Below are positions 49,326 through 61,085 of a DNA stretch of 61,215 nt, piece after piece. The position numbers and the translations under genes are program-made. This stretch comes from Terriglobia bacterium (GTDB taxonomy: Bacteria; Acidobacteriota; Terriglobia; Terriglobales; Acidobacteriaceae). Position 1 is the first letter of the stretch; every line of letters begins with the position of its first letter. The stretch covers positions 1 through 61,215 of the forward strand of contig JAIQET010000019.1 of assembly GCA_020073645.1 (NCBI GenBank). The letters are read 5' to 3'. The notes below the pieces were generated by a model. It did not search any database, was not told the origin of the DNA, and saw only the letters and a list, made by a program, of their open reading frames with translations.

Positions 49326-50006
49326 TTATTTGCGCCGGAACTCCACCACCTCATCGCCCTTCCCCATCAGCACCACATCCGCCATGTTGATGAACAGGCC
49401 ATGTTCCACGACCCCCGGCGTGTCGCTGAGTTTGCGGGCGAGCGAGGGGGGATCGGGAATGCGGCCGAAGCGGCAGTCCAGAATGTGATGGCCTTCGTCG
49501 GTGATGAAAGGCTTGCCATCGGGAGTTTGGCGCACGTTGACCTTGGCGCCCAATGCCGCGATCTCCTTCGCCACCAGGGCCTCGGCAAACGGAATCACTT
49601 CGACGGGAAGAGGAAATGCTCCCAGCACGGGCACCTGCTTGCTGGAATCGGCAATGACCACGAATTGCCGCGAGGCCGAAGCGATGATCTTCTCGCGCAG
49701 CAGCGCGCCGCCGCCGCCCTTGGTCAGTTGCAGCTTGGGATCAAACTCGTCGGCGCCGTCGATGGCGACGTCGATCTGCTGGCATTCATCCAGGGTGGTC
49801 AGGGAAATTCCCAGGCTGGCCGCGAGTTCTTTGGTCCGCACCGAGGTTGGAATTCCAACGATCTTGAGTCCGGCTTGCACGCGTTCGCCGAGACAGCGGA
49901 CCACATAGGCCGCGGTCGAGCCGGTGCCCAGTCCCACCACATCGCCGTCGTTTACAAAGCGCACGCTGGCCCGTGCGGCGGCTTCCTTTTCTTTGTCATT
50001 GGCCAT
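49326..50006 (-). CDS. rpiA: Ribose 5-phosphate isomerase A
   Basis: The 226-residue enzyme interconverts ribose 5-phosphate and ribulose 5-phosphate in the pentose phosphate pathway. Motifs: VGLGTGSTAAYVVRCLGER (phosphate loop), IDVAIDGADEFDP (catalytic aspartates), KGGGGALLREKII (catalytic E and K) and FITDEGHHILDC. It stands alone. Confidence 0.95.
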   Translation of the reverse strand: MANDKEKEAAARASVRFVNDGDVVGLGTGSTAAYVVRCLGERVQAGLKIVGIPTSVRTKELAASLGISLTTLDECQQIDVAIDGADEFDPKLQLTKGGGGALLREKIIASASRQFVVIADSSKQVPVLGAFPLPVEVIPFAEALVAKEIAALGAKVNVRQTPDGKPFITDEGHHILDCRFGRIPDPPSLARKLSDTPGVVEHGLFINMADVVLMGKGDEVVEFRRK

Positions 50007-50448
50007 AGGTTTTCAGTATCAGTGCCCGGGAGACGGCATGGGCGCGACCGCCTACTCTACCGCTTTCTGGGCCAGGGTACCAACCCCTCTCTCCCTGCAA
50101 AAGGGAACCCCGTCGGCAGCGTGCTGATATGAGGTTTGCACTTTGGAGCCGGGTGCATCGCATGCCCCGGGTTTTGTGCATCTTTTGCGCATTTCGCTTG
50201 ACATTATTCGGAAACGTAGGAGAATGCCTGCGCTTCCAAAGTTCCGGGTCTCTGGCCAGCTACCTGCTATGTGGCCAGCGCGGCGGCATTGTTGAGCGAT
50301 ACTGCGCAAGGACCGAAGGTCTTGGTTCATTCATTGGCTGGAATTCCGCAGGCGCAAGAGAGGAATTGTGTCGTTGCACCTTCGAGGTGTCATGACCGCA
50401 GATAAAACCTCATCCGTGTCTGTTGCTGAAAGCCTGGGGGAAAATCAC
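50007..50448. other. 440-base gap upstream of the FecR gene
   Basis: Apart from a candidate promoter at 50198-50225, I see no gene, RNA or repeat here. The frames that cross it are not supported. Confidence 0.35.
50198..50225 (+). promoter_or_regulatory. Candidate sigma-70-type promoter
   Basis: TTGACA at 50198-50203 is followed after 16 bases by GAGAAT, four of six matches to the -10 consensus. It would start transcription about 215 bases before the FecR-domain gene. Confidence 0.3.
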
Positions 50449-51273
50449 ATGAAGTCAGTTAGACGTCTCATCGCGGTTGTACTCTGTTTGCAGCTTTGTC
50501 CAATCCCGGCCTTTTGCGCCGCGCCGGATGCGCCACAGCAGGCCGGCCAGATCAACGCGCTGATTCCCGAGGCGAAGCGCAACGGCGCACCCGCCAAGGT
50601 GAAGGACGAACTGGACTGGAACGACTTGCTGCACACCGAACACAGCGGCAGGATGCGCGCCGGTTTGGGTGACGGCTCGATTATCAGCCTGGGTTCGGAC
50701 AGTGAGATTCGCGTCGTGCAACATGACGCCAGCTCCCAGCGCACCCAACTCGAGATGGGCTTCGGCAAGATGCGCAACCGGGTGGCCAAGATCACCCAGC
50801 CGGGTGGCAAATATGAAGTGCGGACGCCCCTGGCTGTCATCGGCGTCATCGGCACCGACTTCTACGTGGCCCATGAAAACAACCGTACCACGGTGATCTG
50901 CTACAAGGGGCAGGTCTCGGTCACGCCCCTGGGCAACGCCCGGGTCGTGAAGCAGTCTGAAGAGTCGAACGAGCAGGGCAAGGCTTTGCTCGCCGGAATT
51001 CTGCTCAACCCTGGGGAGATGGTGGAAATCGGCGTTGACAGCGTGCCCGATCAACTAAAGCCCAGCCCAACGCCGCCGCCGGTTCAGCAAGCAAGCATTC
51101 AGGACACGGACCTTCCTGACAACAGCGTGCGCGAGGTGTCCACGTCTCACCGGAAGCGGAACATCCTGATCCTCGCGGGGCTTGCAGCAGCCGCAGGTAC
51201 CGCGGCCGGAATTGCAGTTTCGCGGCAGGGCACGGGCGCGCCGCTTCCGCCGGATTGCGGATGCGGGAAGTAG
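50449..51273 (+). CDS. Exported FecR-domain protein with C-terminal membrane anchor
   Basis: The ATG at 50449 (MKSVRRLIAVVLCLQLCPIP) gives a signal peptide; the upstream ATG at 50368 does not. The 274-residue protein has a FecR domain (about 65-165): GRMRAGLGDGSIISLGSDSE and VRTPLAVIGVIGTDFYV, the usual TP...GT-x-F turn. A proline-rich linker and a hydrophobic helix (ILILAGLAAAAGTAAGIAVS) follow. Unlike sigma-regulator FecR proteins it has no sigma factor nearby. It probably senses or scaffolds at the envelope. Confidence 0.82.
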   Translation: MKSVRRLIAVVLCLQLCPIPAFCAAPDAPQQAGQINALIPEAKRNGAPAKVKDELDWNDLLHTEHSGRMRAGLGDGSIISLGSDSEIRVVQHDASSQRTQLEMGFGKMRNRVAKITQPGGKYEVRTPLAVIGVIGTDFYVAHENNRTTVICYKGQVSVTPLGNARVVKQSEESNEQGKALLAGILLNPGEMVEIGVDSVPDQLKPSPTPPPVQQASIQDTDLPDNSVREVSTSHRKRNILILAGLAAAAGTAAGIAVSRQGTGAPLPPDCGCGK

Positions 51274-51312
51274 CGGGACGGGAACACCGGATGGCTGGCT
51301 GCGCTGGTGCGC

Positions 51313-52134
51313 TCAGCCTCTGATCATTTTTCCCAGGATTTCCTTCAGGATTTTTGCGCCCACCATCGCAGTGAGTTGAGACACATCCTGCTGCGGGTTG
51401 TATTCCACAATGTCGGCTCCGACGATTGGGCCTGCGAGGGCGTGCAGATGCGAGATGGCCTCTCGCACGGACATCCCTCCTGGCTCACGGTGTGAAATGC
51501 CCGGGGCGAAGGCAGGATCAAGCACATCCATGTCGAATGAGACATAAGTTGGACTTGCAATCTTTTTCAGCCGGTCGAGCGCTGGCAAATCCTGCATGCC
51601 GATCACCTCGACGCCGAAGCGTTCCGCTTGTTCCCGCTGGTGGCCGTTCATGGTGCGAATCCCGACCTGTACCAGCCGCTTGGCCAAGCCGTCTTCCATG
51701 ATGCGCGCGAAGGGACAGGCGTGCGAGTGACGATTTCCCTGCAGCTCATCATAAAGATCGGGATGGGCGTCAAAATGAACAATGGTGAGATCTTTGAACC
51801 TGGCGCCAAATGCGCGCACGATGGGCTCGGTGATCGAATGATCCCCGCCCAGGCACACCGGACGGTGACTGTTGTCCAGCAGATCTCCCACGGCGTTCTG
51901 AATCTGGGCAAATGCGTCACTGGCAGCGAGCGGCAAATCACCTGCATCCGCGAAAACTCCTTCCTTGCCGAGATCGACGCCGCTTTCAGCCCATAGGTTC
52001 GACGAGTCGCAGCGGAATGCCTCCCGAATCAGGGGCGGCGCCCCAGCCGCTCCCGGCAAGAAGGAGGAGTTGGCATCGAATGGAATTCCGAGAACGACAG
52101 GTGAGTTCGACCGCGCAGCTGTCTTGGTTGACAT
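51313..52134 (-). CDS. speB: Ureohydrolase (agmatinase/arginase family)
   Basis: The 273-residue protein carries the binuclear manganese site: GGDHSI, HFDAHPDLYDE and SFDMDVLDPAFAPG. The family hydrolyses guanidino compounds (arginine, agmatine, formiminoglutamate and others) to release urea or formamide. The spacing and length are closest to agmatinase-like enzymes, but the substrate is not fixed by these motifs. The symbol is tentative. Confidence 0.85.
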   Translation of the reverse strand: MSTKTAARSNSPVVLGIPFDANSSFLPGAAGAPPLIREAFRCDSSNLWAESGVDLGKEGVFADAGDLPLAASDAFAQIQNAVGDLLDNSHRPVCLGGDHSITEPIVRAFGARFKDLTIVHFDAHPDLYDELQGNRHSHACPFARIMEDGLAKRLVQVGIRTMNGHQREQAERFGVEVIGMQDLPALDRLKKIASPTYVSFDMDVLDPAFAPGISHREPGGMSVREAISHLHALAGPIVGADIVEYNPQQDVSQLTAMVGAKILKEILGKMIRG

Positions 52135-52307
52135 GGGCTTCGGTCCCCTGTGGAGATTGTAATGGCCTCAATGAGGAGCGGGGGGGCCTGCAGCGGGAAG
52201 AGTTGCGGGGAAAACCCGCGTAACGACATTCACGGCCAGAATTGGGTTTTGGTCCGCCGGAATCCGGCACATGTGGCTGTTCATCCTTTATTCTAGTAGG
52301 GAAGATT

Positions 52308-54777
<2,470 letters not shown>

Positions 54778-54794
<17 letters not shown>

Positions 54795-55392
54795 GCCGCT
54801 CTGTGGGCGGCTTCTGGCCCGGCCCTGGCAGCCGGGATTTTACGCCACCGGTCACTTCTGCTTTGAACAGCATCTCCAAGTTCGGATAGGCGTAGATGGT
54901 GGGAGTATGGTTCTGCACCAAGCCGCCGGTATCTGCAGTGGGACCGTAGTTGCTGTGTAAGTCGCGCCCTAGCATGCGCAGCATGGCCATCTGTTGGCCG
55001 CGGTGGTGCGAGGTGTGAGTCAGGCGCCGGGTCATCACCCAGGCACGCGAGCGGCGTGTGTCAAAGAAGGTGGTGTCTTCCTGCCACCACGCCTCGTCCT
55101 TATCGCGCAGCGCGGCCAGCCGCTTCGCACTGTCCTCCGCGTAGCGTTTCATAAACTCCATGCGCGTCTCTTGCCTGGGCAAAGGCGGCGCCCCCACGTC
55201 GATGCCGAGCATGGTGCGAAACCATAGGTCTTCACTAACACACTGATGCACCATTTGCTCATGGACGCTACGCCCGCGCGGGTCTTGGGGATTGGGGCGG
55301 ACGGGAAGGTCCGTATCTTTGAATTCGCTCCAGACGCTGATCACCTTGATGCGTTCGGTCGCGTAGGTTTCGACCAGAAACTCGTATGTCAT
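54778..55392 (-). CDS. DinB-family (four-helix bundle, metal-binding) protein
   Basis: The ATG at 55392 (MTYEFLVETYATERIKVISV) follows AGGAT at a usual distance. The 204-residue protein shows the DinB histidines: MVHQCVSEDLWF and RLTHTSHHRGQQMAML. Such proteins are thiol- or metal-dependent transferases of mostly unknown substrate. It overlaps the 3' end of sucA by 17 bases. Confidence 0.85.
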
Positions 55393-55474
55393 CGCCATGC
55401 CATCCTGCCGGGTAATTGGTCGTGAGCTGAAACCAGCCGGCAAAATGATACCCTAGCGTTCCGCGGCTTGAACC

Positions 55475-57526
55475 ATGCCACAGCGCCGGACCAGCCATCT
55501 CCGAATCGCCATCGACACCGGCGGCACCTTCACCGACTGCGTCTGGGTGGAGGGTGGAAAGATTCGCATGGTGAAAGTGTTCTCGACACCAGCGGATCCG
55601 TCGCAGGCGATTGTCGAGGCCCTGGAAAGAATTGGCCGGCCCGGCGCGCTGACCCTGCTGCACGGCACGACCGTGGGCACGAATACGCTGTTGCAGCGCA
55701 AAGGTGCCCGGGTGGCACTGGTCACGACGGCCGGGTTCGAGGACGCCATCGAGATCGGCCGGCAGGCCCGGCCCAAACTCTACGATTTCTTCTTCGATCG
55801 AGTGGAGCCGCTAGTGCCTGCGGACCTACGCTTCGGCGTGCAAGAACGGACCGACAGCGAGGGTCACGCTCTGGAAGCGCCTTCGCCGGATGAAGTGGGT
55901 ACGCTCGTGGACAGGGTCCGGCGTTCAAAGCCGGAAGCAATCGCCATCTCGCTGCTGTTTTCGTTCGCCAATCCAGAACAGGAGCGCCGCCTGGCAGTGG
56001 CGTTGGACAGGCTGGGCGTGCCACTCTCGGTCTCGCATCAGATTCTGCCTGAGTTCCGTGAATACGAGCGCACCAGCACGGTGGTGGTAAACGCCTATCT
56101 GCAACCGATCATGCAGCGGTACCTGGAGAATCTGGAGCGCCGCACGAGCGAATCGCTTCACGGCCAACGAGAGACGCAGCAAGCTGCGTCTCTACAGGAT
56201 AGTCAGGCACGCATCTTCGTGATGCAATCCAGCGGCGGCATTACGGCGCTGGGTTCGGCCGCCCGCGAACCGGTGCGCACGGTACTGTCCGGTCCGGCCG
56301 GGGGAGTGGTCGGTGCCGCGGCCATGGCTCGGCGCAGTGGGTTCGAGCGCATCATCTCCTTCGACATGGGTGGCACCTCCACCGATGTGGCGCTGCTCGA
56401 CCGCGAGATTCGTGCAGGCAGCCAGGCCGAAATCGCCGGACTGCCGGTGGGCGTACCCATGCTCGACATTCACACGGTGGGCGCGGGCGGCGGTTCCACC
56501 GCGCGTTTCGACGCGGCCGGGGCGCTGCGTGTTGGGCCCGAGTCCGCCGGCGCCGATCCCGGGCCGGTCTGCTACGGTCGGGGCACCCAGCCCACGGTGA
56601 CCGACGCCAACCTGCTGCTGGGACGCTTGCAGCCGAAGCGCTTTCTGGGTGGCGAGTTCACCCTCGACCTGGAGCGCACACGCCGTCTGGTCAGCGAGTG
56701 GCTGAAGCAGCAGCGCTCCTCGCTCACGCTGGAGAAATTTGCTGCGGGCGTGATTCGGGTGGTGAACGCCACCATGGAGAAGGCGATACGCGTGGTGTCC
56801 ATTGAGCGCGGCTACGATGCGCGCGAGTTTGTGTTGGTAGCATTCGGCGGCGCGGGCGGACTGCACGCCTGCGAACTGGCGGAGGCACTGGGCATCCCAC
56901 GCGTGATTGTGCCCGCGCTGCCCGGAGCGCTCTCGGCCTTCGGCATCCTGGTCAGCGACGTGGTGAAGGACTTCTCGCGCACGGTGTTGTGGCGGGCTTC
57001 AAACAAGATTCCGACTGAGCGGCTGGAAAGAGAATTCGCCGGGTTGCGCCGGGGCGCAGAAAAAGCTTTCCGCGACGAAGAGTGGCGAGGCGCAATACAT
57101 CGTCAGCGCAGCGTGGATATGCGCTATCGCGGCCAGGGCTATGAACTGAACATTCCCTACAGCCGCCGCCTGATTGAAGATTTTCGCCGCGAACATCAGC
57201 GACGCTACGGATACAGCTATCCCGACCGCGAACTGGAACTGGTGACGCTGCGCCTGCGGGCCGTGATCCCGTCGCCAACTCACCTGGGGGCGGGCATACC
57301 AGGCCGAGTGGGCCGAGACCGGATCGGAAGCTTGCCTGAACACGCAACGGTCTTCCTTGGAGGCAAGAAAATGAAAGCAGTGATCTACGCTCGCGAACTG
57401 CTGACCGTCGGCAAGAAGCATTCCGGTCCTGCGGTGGTCACGGAGTACAGCGCGACCACGGTCGTGCCTCCCGACCGACGCTTTTGGCTTGATCGCGCGG
57501 GCAACCTGGTGATTCATGTGCGCTAA
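55475..57526 (+). CDS. hyuA: Hydantoinase/oxoprolinase family protein, subunit A
   Basis: The 683-residue ATP-dependent amidohydrolase subunit shows RIAIDTGGTFTDCVWVEGG (N-terminal ATP-binding), HGTTVGTNTLLQRKGARVAL, MQSSGGI, VLSGPAGGVVGAA, SFDMGGTSTDVAL and VAFGGAGGLHACELAE. It usually acts with a HyuB subunit, which is not in the window. An in-frame palindromic insert gives residues about 231-240 (QRETQQAASL) in the segment before IFVMQSSGG. Confidence 0.88.
   Translation: MPQRRTSHLRIAIDTGGTFTDCVWVEGGKIRMVKVFSTPADPSQAIVEALERIGRPGALTLLHGTTVGTNTLLQRKGARVALVTTAGFEDAIEIGRQARPKLYDFFFDRVEPLVPADLRFGVQERTDSEGHALEAPSPDEVGTLVDRVRRSKPEAIAISLLFSFANPEQERRLAVALDRLGVPLSVSHQILPEFREYERTSTVVVNAYLQPIMQRYLENLERRTSESLHGQRETQQAASLQDSQARIFVMQSSGGITALGSAAREPVRTVLSGPAGGVVGAAAMARRSGFERIISFDMGGTSTDVALLDREIRAGSQAEIAGLPVGVPMLDIHTVGAGGGSTARFDAAGALRVGPESAGADPGPVCYGRGTQPTVTDANLLLGRLQPKRFLGGEFTLDLERTRRLVSEWLKQQRSSLTLEKFAAGVIRVVNATMEKAIRVVSIERGYDAREFVLVAFGGAGGLHACELAEALGIPRVIVPALPGALSAFGILVSDVVKDFSRTVLWRASNKIPTERLEREFAGLRRGAEKAFRDEEWRGAIHRQRSVDMRYRGQGYELNIPYSRRLIEDFRREHQRRYGYSYPDRELELVTLRLRAVIPSPTHLGAGIPGRVGRDRIGSLPEHATVFLGGKKMKAVIYARELLTVGKKHSGPAVVTEYSATTVVPPDRRFWLDRAGNLVIHVR
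56171..56192. repeat. Palindromic element inside hyuA
   Basis: The arms GAGACGCAGC and GCTGCGTCTC surround a 2-base centre. The unit is nearly identical to the intergenic copy at 46821-46842. It keeps the hyuA frame and encodes ETQQAASL in a polar linker. Confidence 0.72.
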
Positions 57527-57645
57527 AGATCGCTCCTGAGCCAACCTCGATCTCAGATCTCCTGCCTTTCGCCGCTATCCCCTCCCCGGCTTGGGTATCA
57601 GGAGGTTTGACCAGGGATTCGGGGCAGAGCTTTTCACTCCTTTCG

Positions 57646-57680
57646 CAGTTCGCAGTTCTGGGTTCTCAGTTCCCGGTTCT
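57646..57680. repeat. Heptanucleotide array (five units)
   Basis: Five contiguous 7-base units (CAGTTCG, CAGTTCT, GGGTTCT, CAGTTCC, CGGTTCT) lie in the 196-base gap between hyuA and the response-regulator gene. Confidence 0.72.
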
Positions 57681-57722
57681 CAGGACTAGGTACCGGGTGC
57701 TGGCGACCGCTACAATAGCGCT

Positions 57723-58415
57723 GTGAAACCCAGCATATATGTAGTGGAAGACGATCCCGATATCTCCCGCCTGGTGCGGCATCACCTGGAAGGGGAGGGA
57801 TTCGGGGTGAAGGTGTTTCCTACGGGAAGCACTGTCATCAGCGAGTCGGAACGGCAGCGGCCGTCGCTGTTCCTCCTGGACATCATGGTGCCGGGGAAAG
57901 ATGGGCTGGAACTGTGCCGGCAGATCCGGCAGACGCAGTCGCTGGCATCGACACCGGTCATTTTCCTGACGGCGAAGAGCGGCGAGGCGGACCGCATCCT
58001 GGGGTTGGAACTGGGGGCGGATGATTACATCCCGAAGCCGTTCAGCCCGAGGGAACTGGTGGCGCGGGTGAAAGCCGTGCTACGGCGGTTCGAGCGGCCG
58101 CTCTCGCAATCACCGGTGCGGGTGGGCGAGATTGAAATCGATCCTGGGGCGATGACGCTCACGGTCCGCGGCAAGCTCATCACGACGACGGCGACCGAAT
58201 TTCGCCTGCTCGATTACTTCGCGCGGCATATTGGACGGGTGTTCACCCGTGACCAACTTCTGGATTCGGTGTGGCGCGACACGGCCTACGTGACGCCGCG
58301 ATCGGTGGACGTTTACGTGCGCCGCATCCGGGAAAAGATCGAGCCCGATCCGGAGAACCCGCGCTACTTGAAGACGGTGCGCGGGGCAGGTTACCGCTTC
58401 GAGGTCCCCAAGTGA
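57723..58415 (+). CDS. PhoB/OmpR-family response regulator
   Basis: The GTG at 57723 starts VKPSIYVVEDDPDISRLVRH. The 230-residue protein has a receiver domain (acidic pair EDD at about 9-11, phosphoacceptor D in LFLLDIMVPGKDG, T/K in FLTAKSGE and IPKPF) and a winged-helix DNA-binding domain with RVFTRDQLLDSVW and SVDVYVRRIREKIEPD. The stop overlaps the histidine kinase start by 4 bases. With phoU downstream, a phosphate-starvation role is likely. Confidence 0.9.
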   Translation: MKPSIYVVEDDPDISRLVRHHLEGEGFGVKVFPTGSTVISESERQRPSLFLLDIMVPGKDGLELCRQIRQTQSLASTPVIFLTAKSGEADRILGLELGADDYIPKPFSPRELVARVKAVLRRFERPLSQSPVRVGEIEIDPGAMTLTVRGKLITTTATEFRLLDYFARHIGRVFTRDQLLDSVWRDTAYVTPRSVDVYVRRIREKIEPDPENPRYLKTVRGAGYRFEVPK

Positions 58416-60145
58416 GGAACCGCATCTTCTTCAAGCTGCTGGCGGCTTTTGTGGTGGTGATCGCGGCGGCTACGGTGACGCTTGACTTCGCGGTGCGCCC
58501 CGCCTGGGAAGCCTCGCTGCGGGGAGAGATCGAGCGCAACCTGCGGCAGAAGACGGTGATGTTCGCCAACCGCGTGAACACCGACCGCCAGCATGGGCTG
58601 CAGGATGCAGCGTCACAAGAGGGGCAGGCCGCGGGAACGCGAGCCACGATCATTGATGCACAAGGCAAGGTGCTGGCGGATTCGGAAGCGGACGCCGGTG
58701 CCATGGAGAACCATGCTCACCGGCCCGAGTTCGTGGCCGCATTGAAAGGCGAGGTGGGCACGGACACGCGGCGCAGTCACACCTTGGGGATTCCGTTCCT
58801 GTATGTGGCTGCCCCTATCTCGGGAGGAGCAGTCCGGTTGGCCTACCCTCTGTCCGATGTGGAGGCCGCCACCGCGCGTGTGCATCGCACCCTGCTGTTT
58901 GGTTCGGGGCTGGCATTTGTTGCGGCCCTGATCGTGGCGGGATTTGCAGCGCACTCGACAGCGCACCGATTGCAGCGCATCGTGCAGTTCGCCGAGCGGA
59001 TTGCCGATGGCGATCTGGCGGCGCGGATTGCGGAAGGCTCCGGAGACGAAATCGGCCAGGTGGCGGCCGTGCTGGACAAAACCGCGCACCAACTGGAGAC
59101 CAGCTTTGTCGCACTGCAGACCAGCCAGCGCCGGTTGGAAACTCTGCTGAACAGCATGCAGGACGCAGTGATCGCAGTGGGCGCGGACCGGCGCGTGCAG
59201 TGGGCCAATCAAAGCATGGACCGGCTGGTTCCGCAGCGGACCCGGCTGAATGCGCCGGTGGTGGAAACCGTGCGCGATCCGGATTTCCTGCGCGCGGTAC
59301 GCAGCGCCAGTGAGAGCGGCAAGGTGAGTACCGCCCGGGCGGGCTCAATTCTTCCCGGACGCACCTTCGACGTGACCGCGGCCCCCTTGCCCGGCGGCGG
59401 CGCGGTGGCGGTGTTGCGCGACCTGACGGAGACGGAGCGGGTAGAGAAGACACGGCGGGACTTCATCGCCAACGTGTCGCACGAGTTGCGCACACCACTG
59501 ACTTCGATTCAGGGCTATGCCGAGACGCTGCTCGACAGCTCAGCGGAAAACAACCACTCGCGCGAGTTCCTGGAGGTCATTCGCAAGAACGCCACCCGCA
59601 TGTCGCGGCTGACGGAGGATCTGCTGACCCTGGCCAGGGTGGAATCGGGGGAGCAGCGGTTCGATATACAGCCGGTTATGTCGGGAGAGCTGCTACAAGA
59701 CGCGGTGCAAAGCTTCCAGGAGGTCGCACGCAGCCACGGAATTGAACTACAGGTGGAGGACACGGCGCGGGCCCAGGTGAGCGCTGACAGCGACGCTATT
59801 CACCAGGTATTCGCCAATCTGGTGGACAATGCGCTGAAGTACGGGGCCTCGGGGGGGCGAATTGTGCTGGGGGCGCGCACGTCACAGAGCGGAATCGAGT
59901 TCTACGTTCGTGATTTCGGACCTGGGATTCCCTCGGAACACTTGCCGCGTCTGTTCGAGCGTTTCTACCGGGTGGATAAGGCGCGTTCCCGGGAGTCGGG
60001 CGGAACTGGGTTGGGGCTGGCCATCGCCAAGCACATTGTGCTCGCTCATGGAGGCATCATTCGCGCCGAGAGCGAGCTGAACCATGGGTCTATGTTCCTG
60101 TTCACGCTCCCCGAGGCTGCTGCTCCGGAGTCGGAGCAATCCTGA
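58412..60145 (+). CDS. PhoR-like membrane histidine kinase
   Basis: The GTG at 58412 overlaps the regulator stop (GTGA). The 577-residue protein has two membrane helices (about 10-30 and 165-190), an extracytoplasmic sensor between them, a HAMP domain, a PAS-like domain (about 250-340) and a kinase core: H box FIANVSHELRTPLTSIQGYA, N box QVFANLVDNALKYG, G1 RDFGPGIP and G2 GGTGLGLAIAKH. It should phosphorylate the preceding regulator. Confidence 0.92.
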   Translation: MRNRIFFKLLAAFVVVIAAATVTLDFAVRPAWEASLRGEIERNLRQKTVMFANRVNTDRQHGLQDAASQEGQAAGTRATIIDAQGKVLADSEADAGAMENHAHRPEFVAALKGEVGTDTRRSHTLGIPFLYVAAPISGGAVRLAYPLSDVEAATARVHRTLLFGSGLAFVAALIVAGFAAHSTAHRLQRIVQFAERIADGDLAARIAEGSGDEIGQVAAVLDKTAHQLETSFVALQTSQRRLETLLNSMQDAVIAVGADRRVQWANQSMDRLVPQRTRLNAPVVETVRDPDFLRAVRSASESGKVSTARAGSILPGRTFDVTAAPLPGGGAVAVLRDLTETERVEKTRRDFIANVSHELRTPLTSIQGYAETLLDSSAENNHSREFLEVIRKNATRMSRLTEDLLTLARVESGEQRFDIQPVMSGELLQDAVQSFQEVARSHGIELQVEDTARAQVSADSDAIHQVFANLVDNALKYGASGGRIVLGARTSQSGIEFYVRDFGPGIPSEHLPRLFERFYRVDKARSRESGGTGLGLAIAKHIVLAHGGIIRAESELNHGSMFLFTLPEAAAPESEQS

Positions 60146-60301
60146 GTCCGGAGTTTGATTGGGTGGCACAAAAATTCACAGGGCTTTAACCATGGGGTCA
60201 AGAAAACAACCTATCTTTGAGCCTTGAACATCAATCTAAACGGGCGGCTAAGAGATGATCGCGTGCGACCGGCACCGGTCGCCGCGCGGAGGGAGCCGGG
60301 C

Positions 60302-61027
60302 ATGAGTACCGCCAGCCTCAAGAGTCCGGAACCGGAACCCTCATTCGCGCACCTGGTCCGGCAAACCATTGAAGCCTGCCGGGTCGCCAAAGAAGCCGCC
60401 GGAACCGCGGCGGAAGGCATCGCCACGGGTTCTTCCCCGCTGCTGAGCACACTGCGCGAGCGCGAGAAGGAGCTGGACACGCTCGACCGGGAGATTGACG
60501 CCGGGGTCACCGATGCCATCACCCAGGTCACAGAGGCAGAGGCTCGTGAGCTGCTGGCCTGCATGAAAATCATGATCGGCGTGGAGCGCATCGGCGACCT
60601 GCTGCTCAGCTTTGCCAGCAGCGCGCAGGCAGCTGGTTCACGCATTGATCCGCAGGACGCGCGCGACCTCACTCATATGGCCACGGTGCTGGAAAAGATG
60701 CTGAGCGATGTTGGCACCGCCTTTTCCCAGCGGGACGTCAAGAAAGCTGTAGAGGTGTTGCGCGCCGACGCGGAGATGGACCGTCTGCGAAACCTGATCT
60801 TCCTGCGGCACATCGAGAACCCGGAAAACCTGCCGCGCCAGGCCAGCTTGCAGGTCATCTTCATGACCCAGTCACTGGAGCGTGCCGGCGACCATGCCAA
60901 GAACCTGGCGGAAGAAGTTTGCCATTTCGTCAGCGGACACACCGTCCGTCACGTGATGATGACCTACGACAAACCCATCGAGCAGATGTTCCTGGACTGG
61001 CTGCGGGCGCAGGACGAGAAGCGCTGA
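60302..61027 (+). CDS. phoU: Phosphate-signalling protein PhoU
   Basis: The ATG at 60302 follows GGAGGGAG. The 241-residue protein is two repeated three-helix bundles (about 15-120 and 125-230) with the metal-binding patterns CMKIMIGVERIGDLL and QVIFMTQSLERAGDHAKNLA. PhoU links PhoR to the Pst transporter and prevents toxic phosphate uptake. No pst genes are in the window, although the regulators are next to it. Confidence 0.9.
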   Translation: MSTASLKSPEPEPSFAHLVRQTIEACRVAKEAAGTAAEGIATGSSPLLSTLREREKELDTLDREIDAGVTDAITQVTEAEARELLACMKIMIGVERIGDLLLSFASSAQAAGSRIDPQDARDLTHMATVLEKMLSDVGTAFSQRDVKKAVEVLRADAEMDRLRNLIFLRHIENPENLPRQASLQVIFMTQSLERAGDHAKNLAEEVCHFVSGHTVRHVMMTYDKPIEQMFLDWLRAQDEKR

Positions 61028-61085
61028 AAATACAGGTTAGGACATAGTCGTATAAGTCAGTGTGCGTGGCACGATTGACCTCGGC

